Notes: generated from the sequence alone by a model not told the origin. A DNA stretch of 64,000 nt from Aliivibrio sp. S3MY1 (GCF_028765575.1 NZ_JARACO010000004.1:146204-210203); one strand, 5' to 3'; shown: positions 1 to 9,043, numbered from the stretch's first letter. A program made the numbers and translations.

Positions 1-1022
1 AAAACATCGAGCATTTTATTGGCACGGTGAAATTACCTGTTGGTCTTGCAGGCCCATTACGTGTGAATGGCTTATTTGCCAATGATGATTACTTGGTACC
101 TCTTGCCACTACAGAAGCGGCTTTAGTGGCCTCTTATAATCGTGGAGCACAGCTGCTAACGGCAAGTGGTGGTGCAAGTGCTATGCTATTAAATGAAGGG
201 GTTACTCGTACTCCTGCTTTTGCATTCTATGGTTTAGCTGAGGCCGGACAATTTGTTGCATGGGCTGTTACCCAATACGACACCTTTAAACAATTAGCAG
301 AAGCGACTACTTCACACGGTAAACTCAGCGACATTAATATCAGTATTGAAGGCAATCATGTTTATTTGGTATTCGAGTTTTTAACTGGTGATGCTTCTGG
401 ACAGAACATGGTAACCATCGCCACTAATGCCGTGTTTAGCTATATCGTGGATAACTCCCCTATTGCGCCTGAAAATGCGTATTTAGATGGAAACTTATCA
501 GGGGATAAAAAAGCCAGTAGCCAGTCTCTTCGCAGTGTTCGTGGTAAAAAAGTCACTGCCGAAGCGCATATTCCTGCTGAATTAGTGAAAAAATACCTAC
601 ACACCACCCCTGAAAAAATGATGCAATTTACGCAAATGAGTACCGTGGGTGCAACGCTCAGCGGAACTATAGGCATTAATGCTCATTATGCGAATGCCCT
701 TGCTGCTCTTTATATTGCGTGCGGTCAAGATGCTGCGTGCGTGGCCGAATCAGCTATTGGTATGACACGAATTGAAGTGGATAAAAATGGCGATTTATAC
801 GCAAGTGTAACCTTGCCAAATTTAATGCTGGGTACGGTTGGTGGTGGTACTGGATTACCGAGCCAAAAAGCCTGTTTAGAATTGATGGGACTGCACGGCA
901 CAGGAAAATCACAAGCGTTAGCAGAAGTGTGCGCAGCGTTGTGTTTAGCGGGAGAGTTATCGATTGTTGGTGCTTTCTGTGCTGGGCATTTCTCTCGAGC
1001 GCATCATAAGTTAGCGCGCTAG
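1..1022 (+). CDS. Hydroxymethylglutaryl-CoA reductase, 5' end cut by window
   Basis: This enzyme reduces HMG-CoA to mevalonate with two NAD(P)H, the committing step of the mevalonate route to isoprenoids. The frame is open to the left edge (first whole codon at base 3), so the GTG at 27 is internal and roughly 80-100 N-terminal residues are missing, judged from the usual bacterial length. Visible family marks are the substrate loop ending in GLAGPL, the catalytic Glu in ATTEAALVAS, Lys in GDKK, Asp in CGQDAA, the nucleotide motif GTVGGGT and the C-terminal catalytic His in AGHFSRAHH. The order and spacing resemble class I enzymes. The usual DAMGMN reads DASGQN, and DKKPAAIN reads DKKASSQS. 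It converges with the lipocalin gene; no clear terminator was seen between them. Confidence 0.93.
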   Translation, partial: NIEHFIGTVKLPVGLAGPLRVNGLFANDDYLVPLATTEAALVASYNRGAQLLTASGGASAMLLNEGVTRTPAFAFYGLAEAGQFVAWAVTQYDTFKQLAEATTSHGKLSDINISIEGNHVYLVFEFLTGDASGQNMVTIATNAVFSYIVDNSPIAPENAYLDGNLSGDKKASSQSLRSVRGKKVTAEAHIPAELVKKYLHTTPEKMMQFTQMSTVGATLSGTIGINAHYANALAALYIACGQDAACVAESAIGMTRIEVDKNGDLYASVTLPNLMLGTVGGGTGLPSQKACLELMGLHGTGKSQALAEVCAALCLAGELSIVGAFCAGHFSRAHHKLAR

Positions 1023-1083
1023 TTAATCGACAGGGATATCCTTTAGAACCCAAGAATATCCGTTAACTAACGCGTCAATTTAA

Positions 1084-1611
1084 TTATTGCTCAACAAAGA
1101 TAAGTTCATTGGTTTTAAAACCGAGTGATTGAGCCGTTGATACAAAACGCTCAATCACTTCTTGGTCCACTTTTTTGGTTCGAGATAGTAGCCATAAGTA
1201 ATCAAGATCAGGGCCTGATACAAACGCATATTGGTAATTTTCTTTATCTAATTCAAACACCACGTATGAACCGTAGAAAGGGCCAAAGAACGAGACTTTA
1301 AGATACCCTTTATCTTCTGCCCCAATGAATTTCGCTTTCCCTTCTGCTTCATTCCACTCTTGTTCTTCTTTTGAATAGCCTCGATTAATGACCTTAACGC
1401 TTCCATCCTCATTAATGCGGTACTCGGCGCTGACTTTACTCAACCCTTCTTCAAAAGAATGATTTAATCGCGCCACTTCATACCATTTGCCTAAATAGCG
1501 ATTTAATTCAAAGCCTGATACGGGGTCAACGCCCTTTGGCATCCCTAAGCAACCGCTTAAAATCATTAATACTGTTCCTATGAAACCTATTTTTGTTATA
1601 CGTTGTATCAT
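1084..1611 (-). CDS. blc: Outer-membrane lipocalin lipoprotein (Blc family)
   Basis: This is a bacterial lipocalin, an eight-stranded barrel lipoprotein thought to bind lipids or lysophospholipids at the outer membrane. The chosen ATG at 1611 is preceded by a good ribosome site (AAGGGAG) and opens a hydrophobic signal ending in the lipobox LSGC, which makes Cys21 the lipidated residue. The 20 extra in-frame residues upstream are not needed. The lipocalin signature is clear: GKWYEVARL soon after the lipobox, then alternating strands with VINRGY and WLLSR, as in Blc. About 175 residues fits the family. It is a single gene on the minus strand, divergent from the LRR-kinase gene. Confidence 0.92.
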   Translation of the reverse strand: MIQRITKIGFIGTVLMILSGCLGMPKGVDPVSGFELNRYLGKWYEVARLNHSFEEGLSKVSAEYRINEDGSVKVINRGYSKEEQEWNEAEGKAKFIGAEDKGYLKVSFFGPFYGSYVVFELDKENYQYAFVSGPDLDYLWLLSRTKKVDQEVIERFVSTAQSLGFKTNELIFVEQ

Positions 1612-1809
1612 CGTTAGCTCCCTTAACTGCCTCTGTTTAATATTACGGTAAATTAACGTAAAAAAGATCACTTATTTTATCAATATGATGACAATTCATG
1701 AGCCAATTACCCATCCGTTATAGCTATTATAACCAAATTGGTATATTAGATTTTCATACTGAAACACCGTACAATCGGCGGAAAATACAAACAACATAGG
1801 TAGATTAGT

Positions 1810-3000
1810 TTGCATACATTAGCGCAGTTACAATCCGGTGAATTACAAGGTATTACTCGATTACAATTAAGTGAAGGATTAACAGAGTTTCCACTTGAGA
1901 TCTTATCGCTTGCGGATTCATTAGAAATCTTAGATTTATCGAGTAATCAATTAACTACGCTACCAAGTGAGATCGATCAATTATCTAAATTGAAGATCTT
2001 CTTTGCATCAAACAACCCATTCACTGTGTTCCCTGATGTTCTGGCGCAGTGTCAAAACCTTGAGATGATTGGATTTAAATCGTGTCAAATTCAGCATATT
2101 CCTGAAGAGGCCTTCCCACCCAAATTGCGTTGGTTGATCTTAACCGATAACCAAGTTGAAGCATTACCTAACTCACTAGGTAATTGCCACTTAATGCAAA
2201 AATTGGCACTCGCTGGCAACAAACTGACAGAATTACCAAGTAACCTATCTCAGTTACACAACTTGGAATTACTGCGTATTTCAGCAAACCAATTGATTGA
2301 ATGCCCAGAGCAACTACTGAATTTACCCAAACTGGCTTGGTTTGCCTTTGCGGGTAATCCATTCTGTAAATCCGATGTGAAAGTGAAATCCGTTCCGAGT
2401 ATCGCCTCATCAGATTACACATTAGAAGAAGTATTAGGCCAAGGCGCATCAGGTGTCATTTCTAAAGCTCGTTGGAATAAAAAACAAACGGATTTCCCAC
2501 AAGAAATTGCCGTTAAAGTATTTAAAGGTGAAGTGACTAGTGATGGTTACCCTGAAGATGAGTTGCAAGCGTGTTTAAAAGTAGGTAATCACCCAAGTTT
2601 GGTGCAATCATTGGCGCAAGTAAGTGAAGATAACCACTTAGCATTAATAATGAATCTAATCCCTGCACATTACAAAAACTTAGGTTTACCACCAAGTTTA
2701 GAAAGCTGCACACGTGATACTTTTCCTGATGGTTTCACACTATCACTAGAGCACATTAATAAAATGACGGCTGAAATGCGTAATGTGTTTGATCACCTAC
2801 ATGATAATCAAGTGTGTCATGGTGATTTGTATGCGCATAACACCTTATTTGATACTGACGCAAATATTATCTTTGGCGACTTTGGTGCCGCAAGTATGTA
2901 CCACATGCTAAATGACTCTCAACAGCAAAAAATTAGGATTATTGAAGAGCGAGCGCTTAAGCATTTTATCGATGATTTAATGAGTATTGGTACTAAATAA
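1810..3000 (+). CDS. Leucine-rich-repeat protein with C-terminal protein-kinase-like domain
   Basis: Residues 10-185 hold about seven leucine-rich repeats of the LxxLxLSxNxLxxLP kind. Residues 203-396 hold a compact kinase-like domain: glycine loop GQGASG (210-215), Lys236 in the AVKVFK strand, a possible helix-C Glu251, the catalytic HGD (337-339) with Asn344, and DFG (357-359). All residues needed for phosphotransfer appear to be present, although HRD is HGD as in some small-molecule kinases. There is no signal peptide or membrane segment, so it is probably cytoplasmic. The start is TTG at 1810, after an AGG-containing site. It is followed at once by a terminator, so it is probably a single-gene unit. 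The substrate and role are unknown; family members are usually annotated only as LRR-containing kinase. Confidence 0.85.
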   Translation: MHTLAQLQSGELQGITRLQLSEGLTEFPLEILSLADSLEILDLSSNQLTTLPSEIDQLSKLKIFFASNNPFTVFPDVLAQCQNLEMIGFKSCQIQHIPEEAFPPKLRWLILTDNQVEALPNSLGNCHLMQKLALAGNKLTELPSNLSQLHNLELLRISANQLIECPEQLLNLPKLAWFAFAGNPFCKSDVKVKSVPSIASSDYTLEEVLGQGASGVISKARWNKKQTDFPQEIAVKVFKGEVTSDGYPEDELQACLKVGNHPSLVQSLAQVSEDNHLALIMNLIPAHYKNLGLPPSLESCTRDTFPDGFTLSLEHINKMTAEMRNVFDHLHDNQVCHGDLYAHNTLFDTDANIIFGDFGAASMYHMLNDSQQQKIRIIEERALKHFIDDLMSIGTK

Positions 3001-3007
3001 ATATAAT

Positions 3008-3032
3008 AAACCGCCTTCTATCAAGGCGGTTT
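3008..3032. terminator. Bidirectional terminator
   Basis: A perfect 10-bp stem (AAACCGCCTT / AAGGCGGTTT) closes a 5-base loop, with A and T runs at both ends. It lies between the converging LRR-kinase and small lipoprotein genes and can serve both. Confidence 0.85.
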
Positions 3033-3052
3033 ACAAATAACCTATAACGGTT

Positions 3053-3535
3053 TTAATTAATTAACCAATAACGCTCTTTTTGGTTATTATGTGCAAAAGT
3101 ATAGATAAGAGGATCCCGATCTTTTTCCATTATCCAAATGATGGTAATTAGCTCTTCACAATGGTTCGCAACACGAAGATCAAATTCACCAACACCTTGC
3201 TCTAAACGACCTTTAAGTAAACACATATCAAAATCTACTTTAGATAAATCACCTTGTGCTTGGCTATTATCACAAATAGATATAAATGCGCGCTTAGTGG
3301 AACGCTCTGAAATATCAACATCAACATCAAGGCTGTATATTGAATCAAGGTTATTATCTACATTGATTTTCAAATCTAAGATAGATACTTGAGCATTCGA
3401 AGATGATCCTGTACCTGTACCTGTACCTGTACCTGAATCATTTGAGCCACCAGAACTATCACTATTACAAGCAGTAAGTAGACTAAAACTAGCAACAAAA
3501 AGTAATAAATACATTTTATTCACGATACTATTCAT
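3053..3535 (-). CDS. Small lipoprotein with Gly-Thr repeat, unknown function
   Basis: The 160-residue product starts with a lipoprotein signal ending in LLTAC (Cys23), then a low-complexity linker rich in Ser, Gly and Asn with alternating Gly-Thr. A roughly 110-residue domain follows that I do not recognise. It contains three further cysteines (in SICDN, DMCLL and NHCEE). The ATG at 3535 has a good ribosome site (AAGGAA, 7 bases away). It lies 11 bases downstream of the LruC-type gene on the same strand, so the two are probably co-transcribed and may form a surface-anchored pair. That pairing is inference. Confidence 0.75.
   Translation of the reverse strand: MNSIVNKMYLLLFVASFSLLTACNSDSSGGSNDSGTGTGTGTGSSSNAQVSILDLKINVDNNLDSIYSLDVDVDISERSTKRAFISICDNSQAQGDLSKVDFDMCLLKGRLEQGVGEFDLRVANHCEELITIIWIMEKDRDPLIYTFAHNNQKERYWLIN
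3408..3434. repeat. Hexanucleotide tandem repeat inside lipoprotein gene
   Basis: Four complete GTACCT units (3411-3434) follow a partial CCT. The unit length is a multiple of three, so copy-number change would lengthen or shorten the Gly-Thr linker without breaking the frame. Confidence 0.9.
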
Positions 3536-3546
3536 AACATATTTCC

Positions 3547-5691
3547 TTAATCTATATAAGTTTTTCCAGCGCTAGGCGTGGTATACCAATCCGAAGCAGT
3601 TTGCCCTGTTGCATCTTGAGAGAAGTCTGCAAACTGAGGATACGCTTCAAGAATGCTTACTGACTCATTTGGATGTTCCCAGTTAAGAGGTATTTCAATT
3701 GCCCATGGAAGGCCGTTATCTGTATGGAAATAAGTATTATTAGCAGTATTGGTCGCATCATCACTTCTGCCAATGTAGCCATAATCAAACTTAGAGGTCG
3801 GCTTTTTGTTTTTCAGATGTACTTCTAGATTACGTCCAGGATGCCCACCACTCACTTGCAATCCATCCTCCCCATAGTAATAACCAGAGGTCGCAAAAAT
3901 GAATGGGTCATAAGGTAAATCAGGCATTTGCGCTTGAGAAATAGGGGATTCAAACGGGATTGTTAGTGACCAGCTAGGACGATATTGAGTCCCACAACCT
4001 GGTTCAGTTCGGAACATACTACACCCCTCTTCCTCACCTGCTTCAGTCAGCGACCACAGATCTTCATGAATAATCAAAACAGCATCTAAAGTACCGCTCT
4101 CTAATACTGTCGTATTTTGTAATTCTTCATTAATAAATAGCTTAACTGAATCAGCCTTTATTCTATCTGGACTTATATTAGGTAAACGAATAGCAAAACC
4201 AGAGTGATAAGTTCCACCAAGAGCGGCAACTTGCCCTTCAATTTTAAGTTGAATTACTTGATTGTTATGGCTAAATTCAGTGTATTTGACGTTCATAAGG
4301 ACGTCATTCATATCATAATCACCGACTTTAGGAAATTGGTCCTCATAAGCGAAAGTTGTGTAGCCAGACCCTACTGGGTAAAGTTCAACAGATACACCTT
4401 GATCGGTAACAGTAACTTGGTAATCCTCGACTTCACCTGCGCTTACCCCTCCATTTGGGCTAACATCATAGGTATGACTTAAACGAAAACGGGCCCAGGT
4501 ATCTCCTGCTAAAGCCCAACTTGGCACTTCAAAATAGAGTTGATTTTGACCATCATCTACCCATTCACTGTTCAGAATCATTTCATCGTCATTAAACACA
4601 CCATCTTGGTCCCAATCAATCCAAGCACTAAGTACCCCCTCACCTTCAGCACCTTCAACATCTGCATAAATGAAGCTTGTTTCCTCAATTTCAAGCGGTA
4701 CAGGGAATGAGATACCATCATCATCATTACTTGAATCTGATGTGTCATCTGAAAGTGGAAACACATAAGCTTCACTTTCTCCATCAACAATCAGACCTAG
4801 TTTTAAATCAGAAATACCATGACGAGCGCCAAATGAATCATATAACGTGCCGTAAGTATCAGGCGCATCCCCATAATCACTATTATCATTTTGTCCTACT
4901 GCTGCAAATGCACAGCGAGCACCATCATTTGAATTACTTGATGGCCCATAAGCAAAAAAGGCTGACGTCGAATTGGTGTCATCAATATTAATAATATAAA
5001 TATACCCATTACCATTATTACTGAGATAAAGGTTTCCATCGACATCAAAATATTGAGCACCAAAAGCTAAACTATGGCCTATACTATTTCTGCTAATCAC
5101 TTGATTTAATTGAGTACTTACTCCTGTATTCGGATCTATTTTATAAAGATAACCATAATTATCAACACTATAGATAATTCCATCATCTGGATGAAAAGCC
5201 ATATCAAGAATACGCCAATTACCAACCGTGCCAGAGTTGGCAACTTTAGTCATAATCAAGTCATCTAAGCCAACTCTAAAAAGCCCTTGATTCATTCGGT
5301 ATCCATACCAAGCATTTTCAATAGTTGATACATCGCCAACATAAATTGACGTAGGACCAACATTGAGATTAGAAACCGATAATGGCGTTGATACAAAATC
5401 AGCACCAATTTTAGTTAAGGTTTTTGCACTATAATCCCACCCATAAATGTAATCATCATGAACGCTATAGCCAATAGCATTAATTTTTCCGCTTCCAACC
5501 TCCCAAGATAAAGTACTATAGCTACCGACATCTAAGTTAATGCCATAAGCCACCGGAGATCCAGAAGGGTTTTGTATCATAAAGGCTTGCCCTGGACAGG
5601 AAGCAAATGGAATTACAGCTTGCACTTGACCATTGACTCCAACAGTAAGACTTAATGTAACGATACAAGAAAGTAATCTGCTCTTTTTCAT
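3547..5691 (-). CDS. Secreted LruC-domain (DUF4842-type) protein
   Basis: The product is a large exported protein of 714 residues with an N-terminal signal peptide ending near VQA. The first part (about 40-270) has repeated YxxD and xxIDPNTG strands, suggesting a propeller-like repeat region. The centre has the DYGDAPDTYG motif and a GEVEDYQV strand, which are typical of surface proteins with GEVED-type beta domains. The C-terminal third starts with YEDQFPKVGDYDMNDV and ends near ADWYTTP-like sequence, matching LruC/DUF4842 domains. Acidic Asp/Asn-rich motifs suggest calcium binding (inference). It is the first gene of a two-gene unit with the small lipoprotein. The ligand is unknown. Confidence 0.8.
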   Translation of the reverse strand: MKKSRLLSCIVTLSLTVGVNGQVQAVIPFASCPGQAFMIQNPSGSPVAYGINLDVGSYSTLSWEVGSGKINAIGYSVHDDYIYGWDYSAKTLTKIGADFVSTPLSVSNLNVGPTSIYVGDVSTIENAWYGYRMNQGLFRVGLDDLIMTKVANSGTVGNWRILDMAFHPDDGIIYSVDNYGYLYKIDPNTGVSTQLNQVISRNSIGHSLAFGAQYFDVDGNLYLSNNGNGYIYIINIDDTNSTSAFFAYGPSSNSNDGARCAFAAVGQNDNSDYGDAPDTYGTLYDSFGARHGISDLKLGLIVDGESEAYVFPLSDDTSDSSNDDDGISFPVPLEIEETSFIYADVEGAEGEGVLSAWIDWDQDGVFNDDEMILNSEWVDDGQNQLYFEVPSWALAGDTWARFRLSHTYDVSPNGGVSAGEVEDYQVTVTDQGVSVELYPVGSGYTTFAYEDQFPKVGDYDMNDVLMNVKYTEFSHNNQVIQLKIEGQVAALGGTYHSGFAIRLPNISPDRIKADSVKLFINEELQNTTVLESGTLDAVLIIHEDLWSLTEAGEEEGCSMFRTEPGCGTQYRPSWSLTIPFESPISQAQMPDLPYDPFIFATSGYYYGEDGLQVSGGHPGRNLEVHLKNKKPTSKFDYGYIGRSDDATNTANNTYFHTDNGLPWAIEIPLNWEHPNESVSILEAYPQFADFSQDATGQTASDWYTTPSAGKTYID

Positions 5692-6088
5692 AATATTCCC
5701 TCATTTATACCTAGCGTATAATGAAGAAGAGCACAACCCATACCATGTTTTTAAGTGCTTAATATAAAAAAGTTTTTTGTATATTTTGATAAATAGAATC
5801 AAAATAAGAACTGTGCATTATCTTTTTGAGACGCAAACTGATAACAGTATATTGATAATTTGCAGAAAGGAAGTTCGCTAAATAACCTAAATTAAACGAA
5901 AGCGCATTTTATATTGAATTAAATAATGTGCGCTTATCGTTAATTGAGTATTTTCTTTAAATACCTTATAAGCAATTGATATGACGTTAAGCTATGACAT
6001 TCCACTGATTAGGCTATAAGCAAGTCATCGATATTAGGAGATTTAAAAATAAAACCGCTAAAAACAGCCAGCCTTGCCTAATAATCAC
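5692..6088. other. Intergenic region upstream of LruC gene
   Basis: No gene of credible length is seen in these 397 bases. The region should hold the promoter of the LruC-lipoprotein unit and the end of the astB transcript. Two inverted repeats stand out. ATTTTGAT (5783-5790) and ATCAAAAT (5798-5805) are separated by 7 bases, about 90 bases upstream of the LruC start. A weaker AGCGCATT / AATGTGCGCT pair lies near 5900-5935. Either may be an operator, but neither matches a regulator I can name. Confidence 0.5.
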
Positions 6089-7423
6089 TTACCTTTGGAA
6101 CGGATACACGGAACCTAGCTGCATGATTTGTGTTAACTCATCTAATGCTGCACGTGATTCTAATAACAGCAGTGGATCCGCAAGATCTTTGTCTGCAATA
6201 CGATCACGATAATGCTTATCAGCCCACAGATTTAATGTTGTAAACAGCTGATCGTTCATCAAGGTCTGTTGATTGACGGCTTTTTTCTCTGCTTCATTTA
6301 ACACGACACGGAGACGTAAACACGCTGGCCCACCGCCATTTTGCATGCTCTGTTTTAAATCAAAGGTATGCAACTCATCAATGCCGCATTTTTTCTCTAC
6401 TAGCTGATTTAAATACGCCCATACTCTTGGATTCTCACGACAATGTTGTGGAAGAATGATCAAGGTAGTTCCATCTGACTTGGTGATTAGCTGGCTGTTA
6501 AAAAGATACGTTTCAACCGCATCTTGCACCGATACTTTATCTGTTGGCACCTCAATAACATTAAAGCCAGAACCATAAGCAGCACTTAGTTCTAACTTCA
6601 CTTGTTCTTGATTAAAAAATGCTTGTTGATGACAAAATAAGGTGTTTTTATTACCGACAGCAATAACATCATTATGGAATACCCCTTGGTCAATAACATC
6701 AGGGTTCTGCTGTGCAAACACCGTAAATTGATCGCGTAAACCATGCGTTCGTGCAATCGCTTCACTGGCTTCTAATGTCTGGCGTGCAGGGTATTTTTTC
6801 GGAGCAAGGTAGCTCTCATCAAACGCACTTTTCCCAAAGACAAAGAACTCAACGCCTTGTTCGCCATATTCATTACAAAAACGAGTGTGGTTTGCCGCCC
6901 CTTCATCACCAAAATAATCACTGTGCGGCAACGCTTCATGATGAACAAAATGCTTTTCATCCGCAAACGTGGCTTTTAAGACATTGCCTGTCACTTCATC
7001 TTCAATTGAGCGATGAAATTTATTAATTAAGTTAGCCGGAGTAAAATGGATTTTACCATCAGAGGTATCAGCACTTGGAGAAACCGTACCTGCGTTTGCT
7101 GTCCACATACTTGAGGCCGAACTACACGCAGCGAGTAGTTGTGGTGAATATTGATGAGATTTCTGTAACACCTCAGCGTCTGAGCCAGAAAACCCTAAAC
7201 GACGTAGTGTATGGATATCTGGACGCTCTTGTGGTGCTAATACTCCTTGAACAAAGCCCATATCATACAGAGCCTTCATTTTTTCTAGGCCTTGCTTTAC
7301 GGCTTGTTTTGGATTCGATGCTCCAGATTTGTTACTTTTAGAGGCGATGTTCCCTACCGATAAACCGCTGTAGTTATGTGTAGGTCCAACAAGACCATCA
7401 AAATTCGCTTCAACTGCTTTCAT
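6089..7423 (-). CDS. astB: N-succinylarginine dihydrolase
   Basis: AstB hydrolyses N2-succinylarginine to succinylornithine, ammonia and CO2, the second step of the arginine succinyltransferase pathway. The sequence follows E. coli AstB closely from [20 protein letters not shown] onward, with [36 protein letters not shown] and the C-terminal [11 protein letters not shown] that carries the nucleophilic Cys. The start at 7423 matches the family N-terminus and has GAGGGAA just upstream; the ATG four codons earlier is unlikely. About 444 residues is full length. No other ast gene lies within the window, so it stands apart from astCAD here. Confidence 0.96.
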   Translation of the reverse strand: MKAVEANFDGLVGPTHNYSGLSVGNIASKSNKSGASNPKQAVKQGLEKMKALYDMGFVQGVLAPQERPDIHTLRRLGFSGSDAEVLQKSHQYSPQLLAACSSASSMWTANAGTVSPSADTSDGKIHFTPANLINKFHRSIEDEVTGNVLKATFADEKHFVHHEALPHSDYFGDEGAANHTRFCNEYGEQGVEFFVFGKSAFDESYLAPKKYPARQTLEASEAIARTHGLRDQFTVFAQQNPDVIDQGVFHNDVIAVGNKNTLFCHQQAFFNQEQVKLELSAAYGSGFNVIEVPTDKVSVQDAVETYLFNSQLITKSDGTTLIILPQHCRENPRVWAYLNQLVEKKCGIDELHTFDLKQSMQNGGGPACLRLRVVLNEAEKKAVNQQTLMNDQLFTTLNLWADKHYRDRIADKDLADPLLLLESRAALDELTQIMQLGSVYPFQR

Positions 7424-7681
7424 ATATTCCCTCATAACTGTTCTCTAGCGCTAATTAAGCACTGTGGCTTAATCTATTTATTGGCCTGATAGTAACAAAT
7501 TAAACTAAGTCAGTAGCATTTAACTTTACCTAATAAGCACATAATCACAACTTTAACTTAACATACAATAGCTTTTAATTAACTATTCTCTGCTATCAAA
7601 TAACTATGCAGATTTTTATTCTAATTATTCTTTTTGCATAAAATTTACTTATCAATCGGTAAAAACTATTGAAATGATAGT

Positions 7682-7696
7682 TGATAATAATTCTCA
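7682..7696. promoter_or_regulatory. Fur-box-like operator 1
   Basis: TGATAATAATTCTCA matches the 7-1-7 Fur consensus TGATAATnATTATCA at 13 of 14 defined positions. It lies 47 bases before the transporter start, where a repressor could block a promoter. Confidence 0.65.
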
Positions 7697-7707
7697 TTTG
7701 CATATAC

Positions 7708-7722
7708 TGATAACTATTCGCA
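7708..7722. promoter_or_regulatory. Fur-box-like operator 2 (weaker)
   Basis: TGATAACTATTCGCA matches the same 7-1-7 consensus at 11 of 14 positions. It is offset 26 bases from the first site, so the pair could bind two Fur dimers. Confidence 0.45.
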
Positions 7723-7743
7723 TTTACCTATGGCTTTATTATT

Positions 7744-8946
7744 ATGATGACTACTCATACATTTTCACACTCATTCTCACTTTCGCAGTTTTCACTGCAA
7801 CACAAACGTCTATTATTGCCTATCACTTTATTAGCTTTAGTAGGTGCAGAGACAACACGAGAAATCACCGTCACAACGTTATCTGATGCTTTTTGGGCAG
7901 TATCTACCTACGTAGCTTTCACATTGGTTATTTACCATTACCTATCGAATATAATGGGTAAAACCAACCGTATTACTGCGCTTTATAATAAATCTCGTAC
8001 CAACCAAGTGGTGTTTTCATCTTTACTTGGTGCTCTGCCTGGCTGTGGTGGTGCCATTGTCGTTACCACTCAATACATCAGCGGTAAAGTTGGTTTTGGC
8101 TCTGTCGTTGCGGTATTAACGGCTACCATGGGTGATGCCGCTTTCTTATTAATTGCAGCACAGCCTAAAGTGGGATTTGGCGTAATGGCATTAGGTGTTG
8201 TGGTTGGTGCCATCTCAGGTATGGTTGTAAATGCATTACATAAAGACGATTTTTTACGCCCTGAGGCTCAAGATAAACAACAAGATCAGAAAGCTGAAAA
8301 TTCAGAACAAAACACATCATGCTTACAAGTAAAAGCGATCAACTTACAGGGTGTATTTTGGAAATGGGTATTAATTCCTGCAACAGTGATTGCCCTACTC
8401 GGTTCGTTCCAAGTAGATATCAATCAACTGTTTCATTTACCACAACACAGCATTGAATGGATTGGCGCCATATTAGCGATTGGCAGCATGATGTTATGGT
8501 CGTTAACCAAAGAAATCAGTGATTATCAATCAACAGTTTCAGAAGATAACAAGTGTGTAAGTTCTCATCCAATGCAAAAGGCGGCGCAAGACACCAATTT
8601 TGTCTCTGCTTGGGTAATTGTCGCTTTCTTAATTTTTGAACTAACCACCTACTTCTCTGGCATCGATTTACACACGGTATTCTTAGGTTATGGAATGTGG
8701 ATGCCACTGATTGGCTTGGCGATTGGTTTACTTCCGGGTTGTGGTCCTCAGATTCTAGTGACGAGCCTATATTTATCAGGGGCGATGCCAATGTCAGCAC
8801 AGCTTTCAAATGCAATATCAAACGATGGTGACGCGCTATTTCCAGCAATTGCATTAGCACCAAAAGCAGCAATGGTTGCGACCTTCTACTCGGCAGTTCC
8901 AGCCTTTGTGGTTGGTTATGGTTATTACTTCTTATTTGAGATGTAA
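7744..8946 (+). CDS. ArsP_2-family 10-11 TM metal transporter (putative manganese/heavy-metal exporter)
   Basis: This integral membrane protein of 400 residues has about ten hydrophobic helices and belongs to the family annotated as putative 10-TM heavy-metal or manganese transporter. It has two related halves. LPGCGG (98-103) followed by MGDAAFLLIAAQPK is mirrored by LPGCGP (330-335) followed by GDALFPAIALAPK. The conserved Cys and Asp of each half are likely on the transport path (inference). A charged loop at about 165-200 divides the halves. The start is ATG 7744 or the next codon. Two Fur-like boxes upstream suggest iron-responsive expression. The true substrate is not shown by the sequence; the name is by family only. 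Confidence 0.8.
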   Translation: MMTTHTFSHSFSLSQFSLQHKRLLLPITLLALVGAETTREITVTTLSDAFWAVSTYVAFTLVIYHYLSNIMGKTNRITALYNKSRTNQVVFSSLLGALPGCGGAIVVTTQYISGKVGFGSVVAVLTATMGDAAFLLIAAQPKVGFGVMALGVVVGAISGMVVNALHKDDFLRPEAQDKQQDQKAENSEQNTSCLQVKAINLQGVFWKWVLIPATVIALLGSFQVDINQLFHLPQHSIEWIGAILAIGSMMLWSLTKEISDYQSTVSEDNKCVSSHPMQKAAQDTNFVSAWVIVAFLIFELTTYFSGIDLHTVFLGYGMWMPLIGLAIGLLPGCGPQILVTSLYLSGAMPMSAQLSNAISNDGDALFPAIALAPKAAMVATFYSAVPAFVVGYGYYFLFEM

Positions 8947-9005
8947 CTTGTTGCTAGATCGTAACAATAACCAAAATAAGTTAGTGATCAGATGAATGCG
9001 AATGA

Positions 9006-9036
9006 AAAAGGCGACAGTATTATGCTGTCGCCTTTT
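9006..9036. terminator. Bidirectional terminator
   Basis: A 12-bp perfect stem, AAAAGGCGACAG / CTGTCGCCTTTT, closes a 7-base loop between the converging transporter and DsbA-like genes. Confidence 0.88.
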
Positions 9037-9043
9037 GCATTAA

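Larger units (their letters stand above)
7424..7743. other. Divergent promoter region astB / metal transporter
   Basis: These 320 A/T-rich bases carry the promoters of two divergent genes. Next to the transporter there are two Fur-like 7-1-7 motifs, listed separately. I looked for ArgR boxes for astB and saw only weak, A/T-driven similarity. Confidence 0.55.

Noticed and set aside
4677..4991. Plus-strand frame antisense to the LruC gene
   Set aside because: Histidine-rich low-complexity translation typical of the reverse frame of an Asp/Asn-rich gene; no ribosome site.
5783..5805. Possible FNR site upstream of the LruC gene
   Set aside because: The half-sites TTGAT/ATCAA are separated by 7 bases instead of 4, so it does not fit FNR; kept only as an unassigned inverted repeat.
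7424..7670. ArgR boxes upstream of astB
   Set aside because: Only A/T-rich similarity; no paired sites with the usual spacing.
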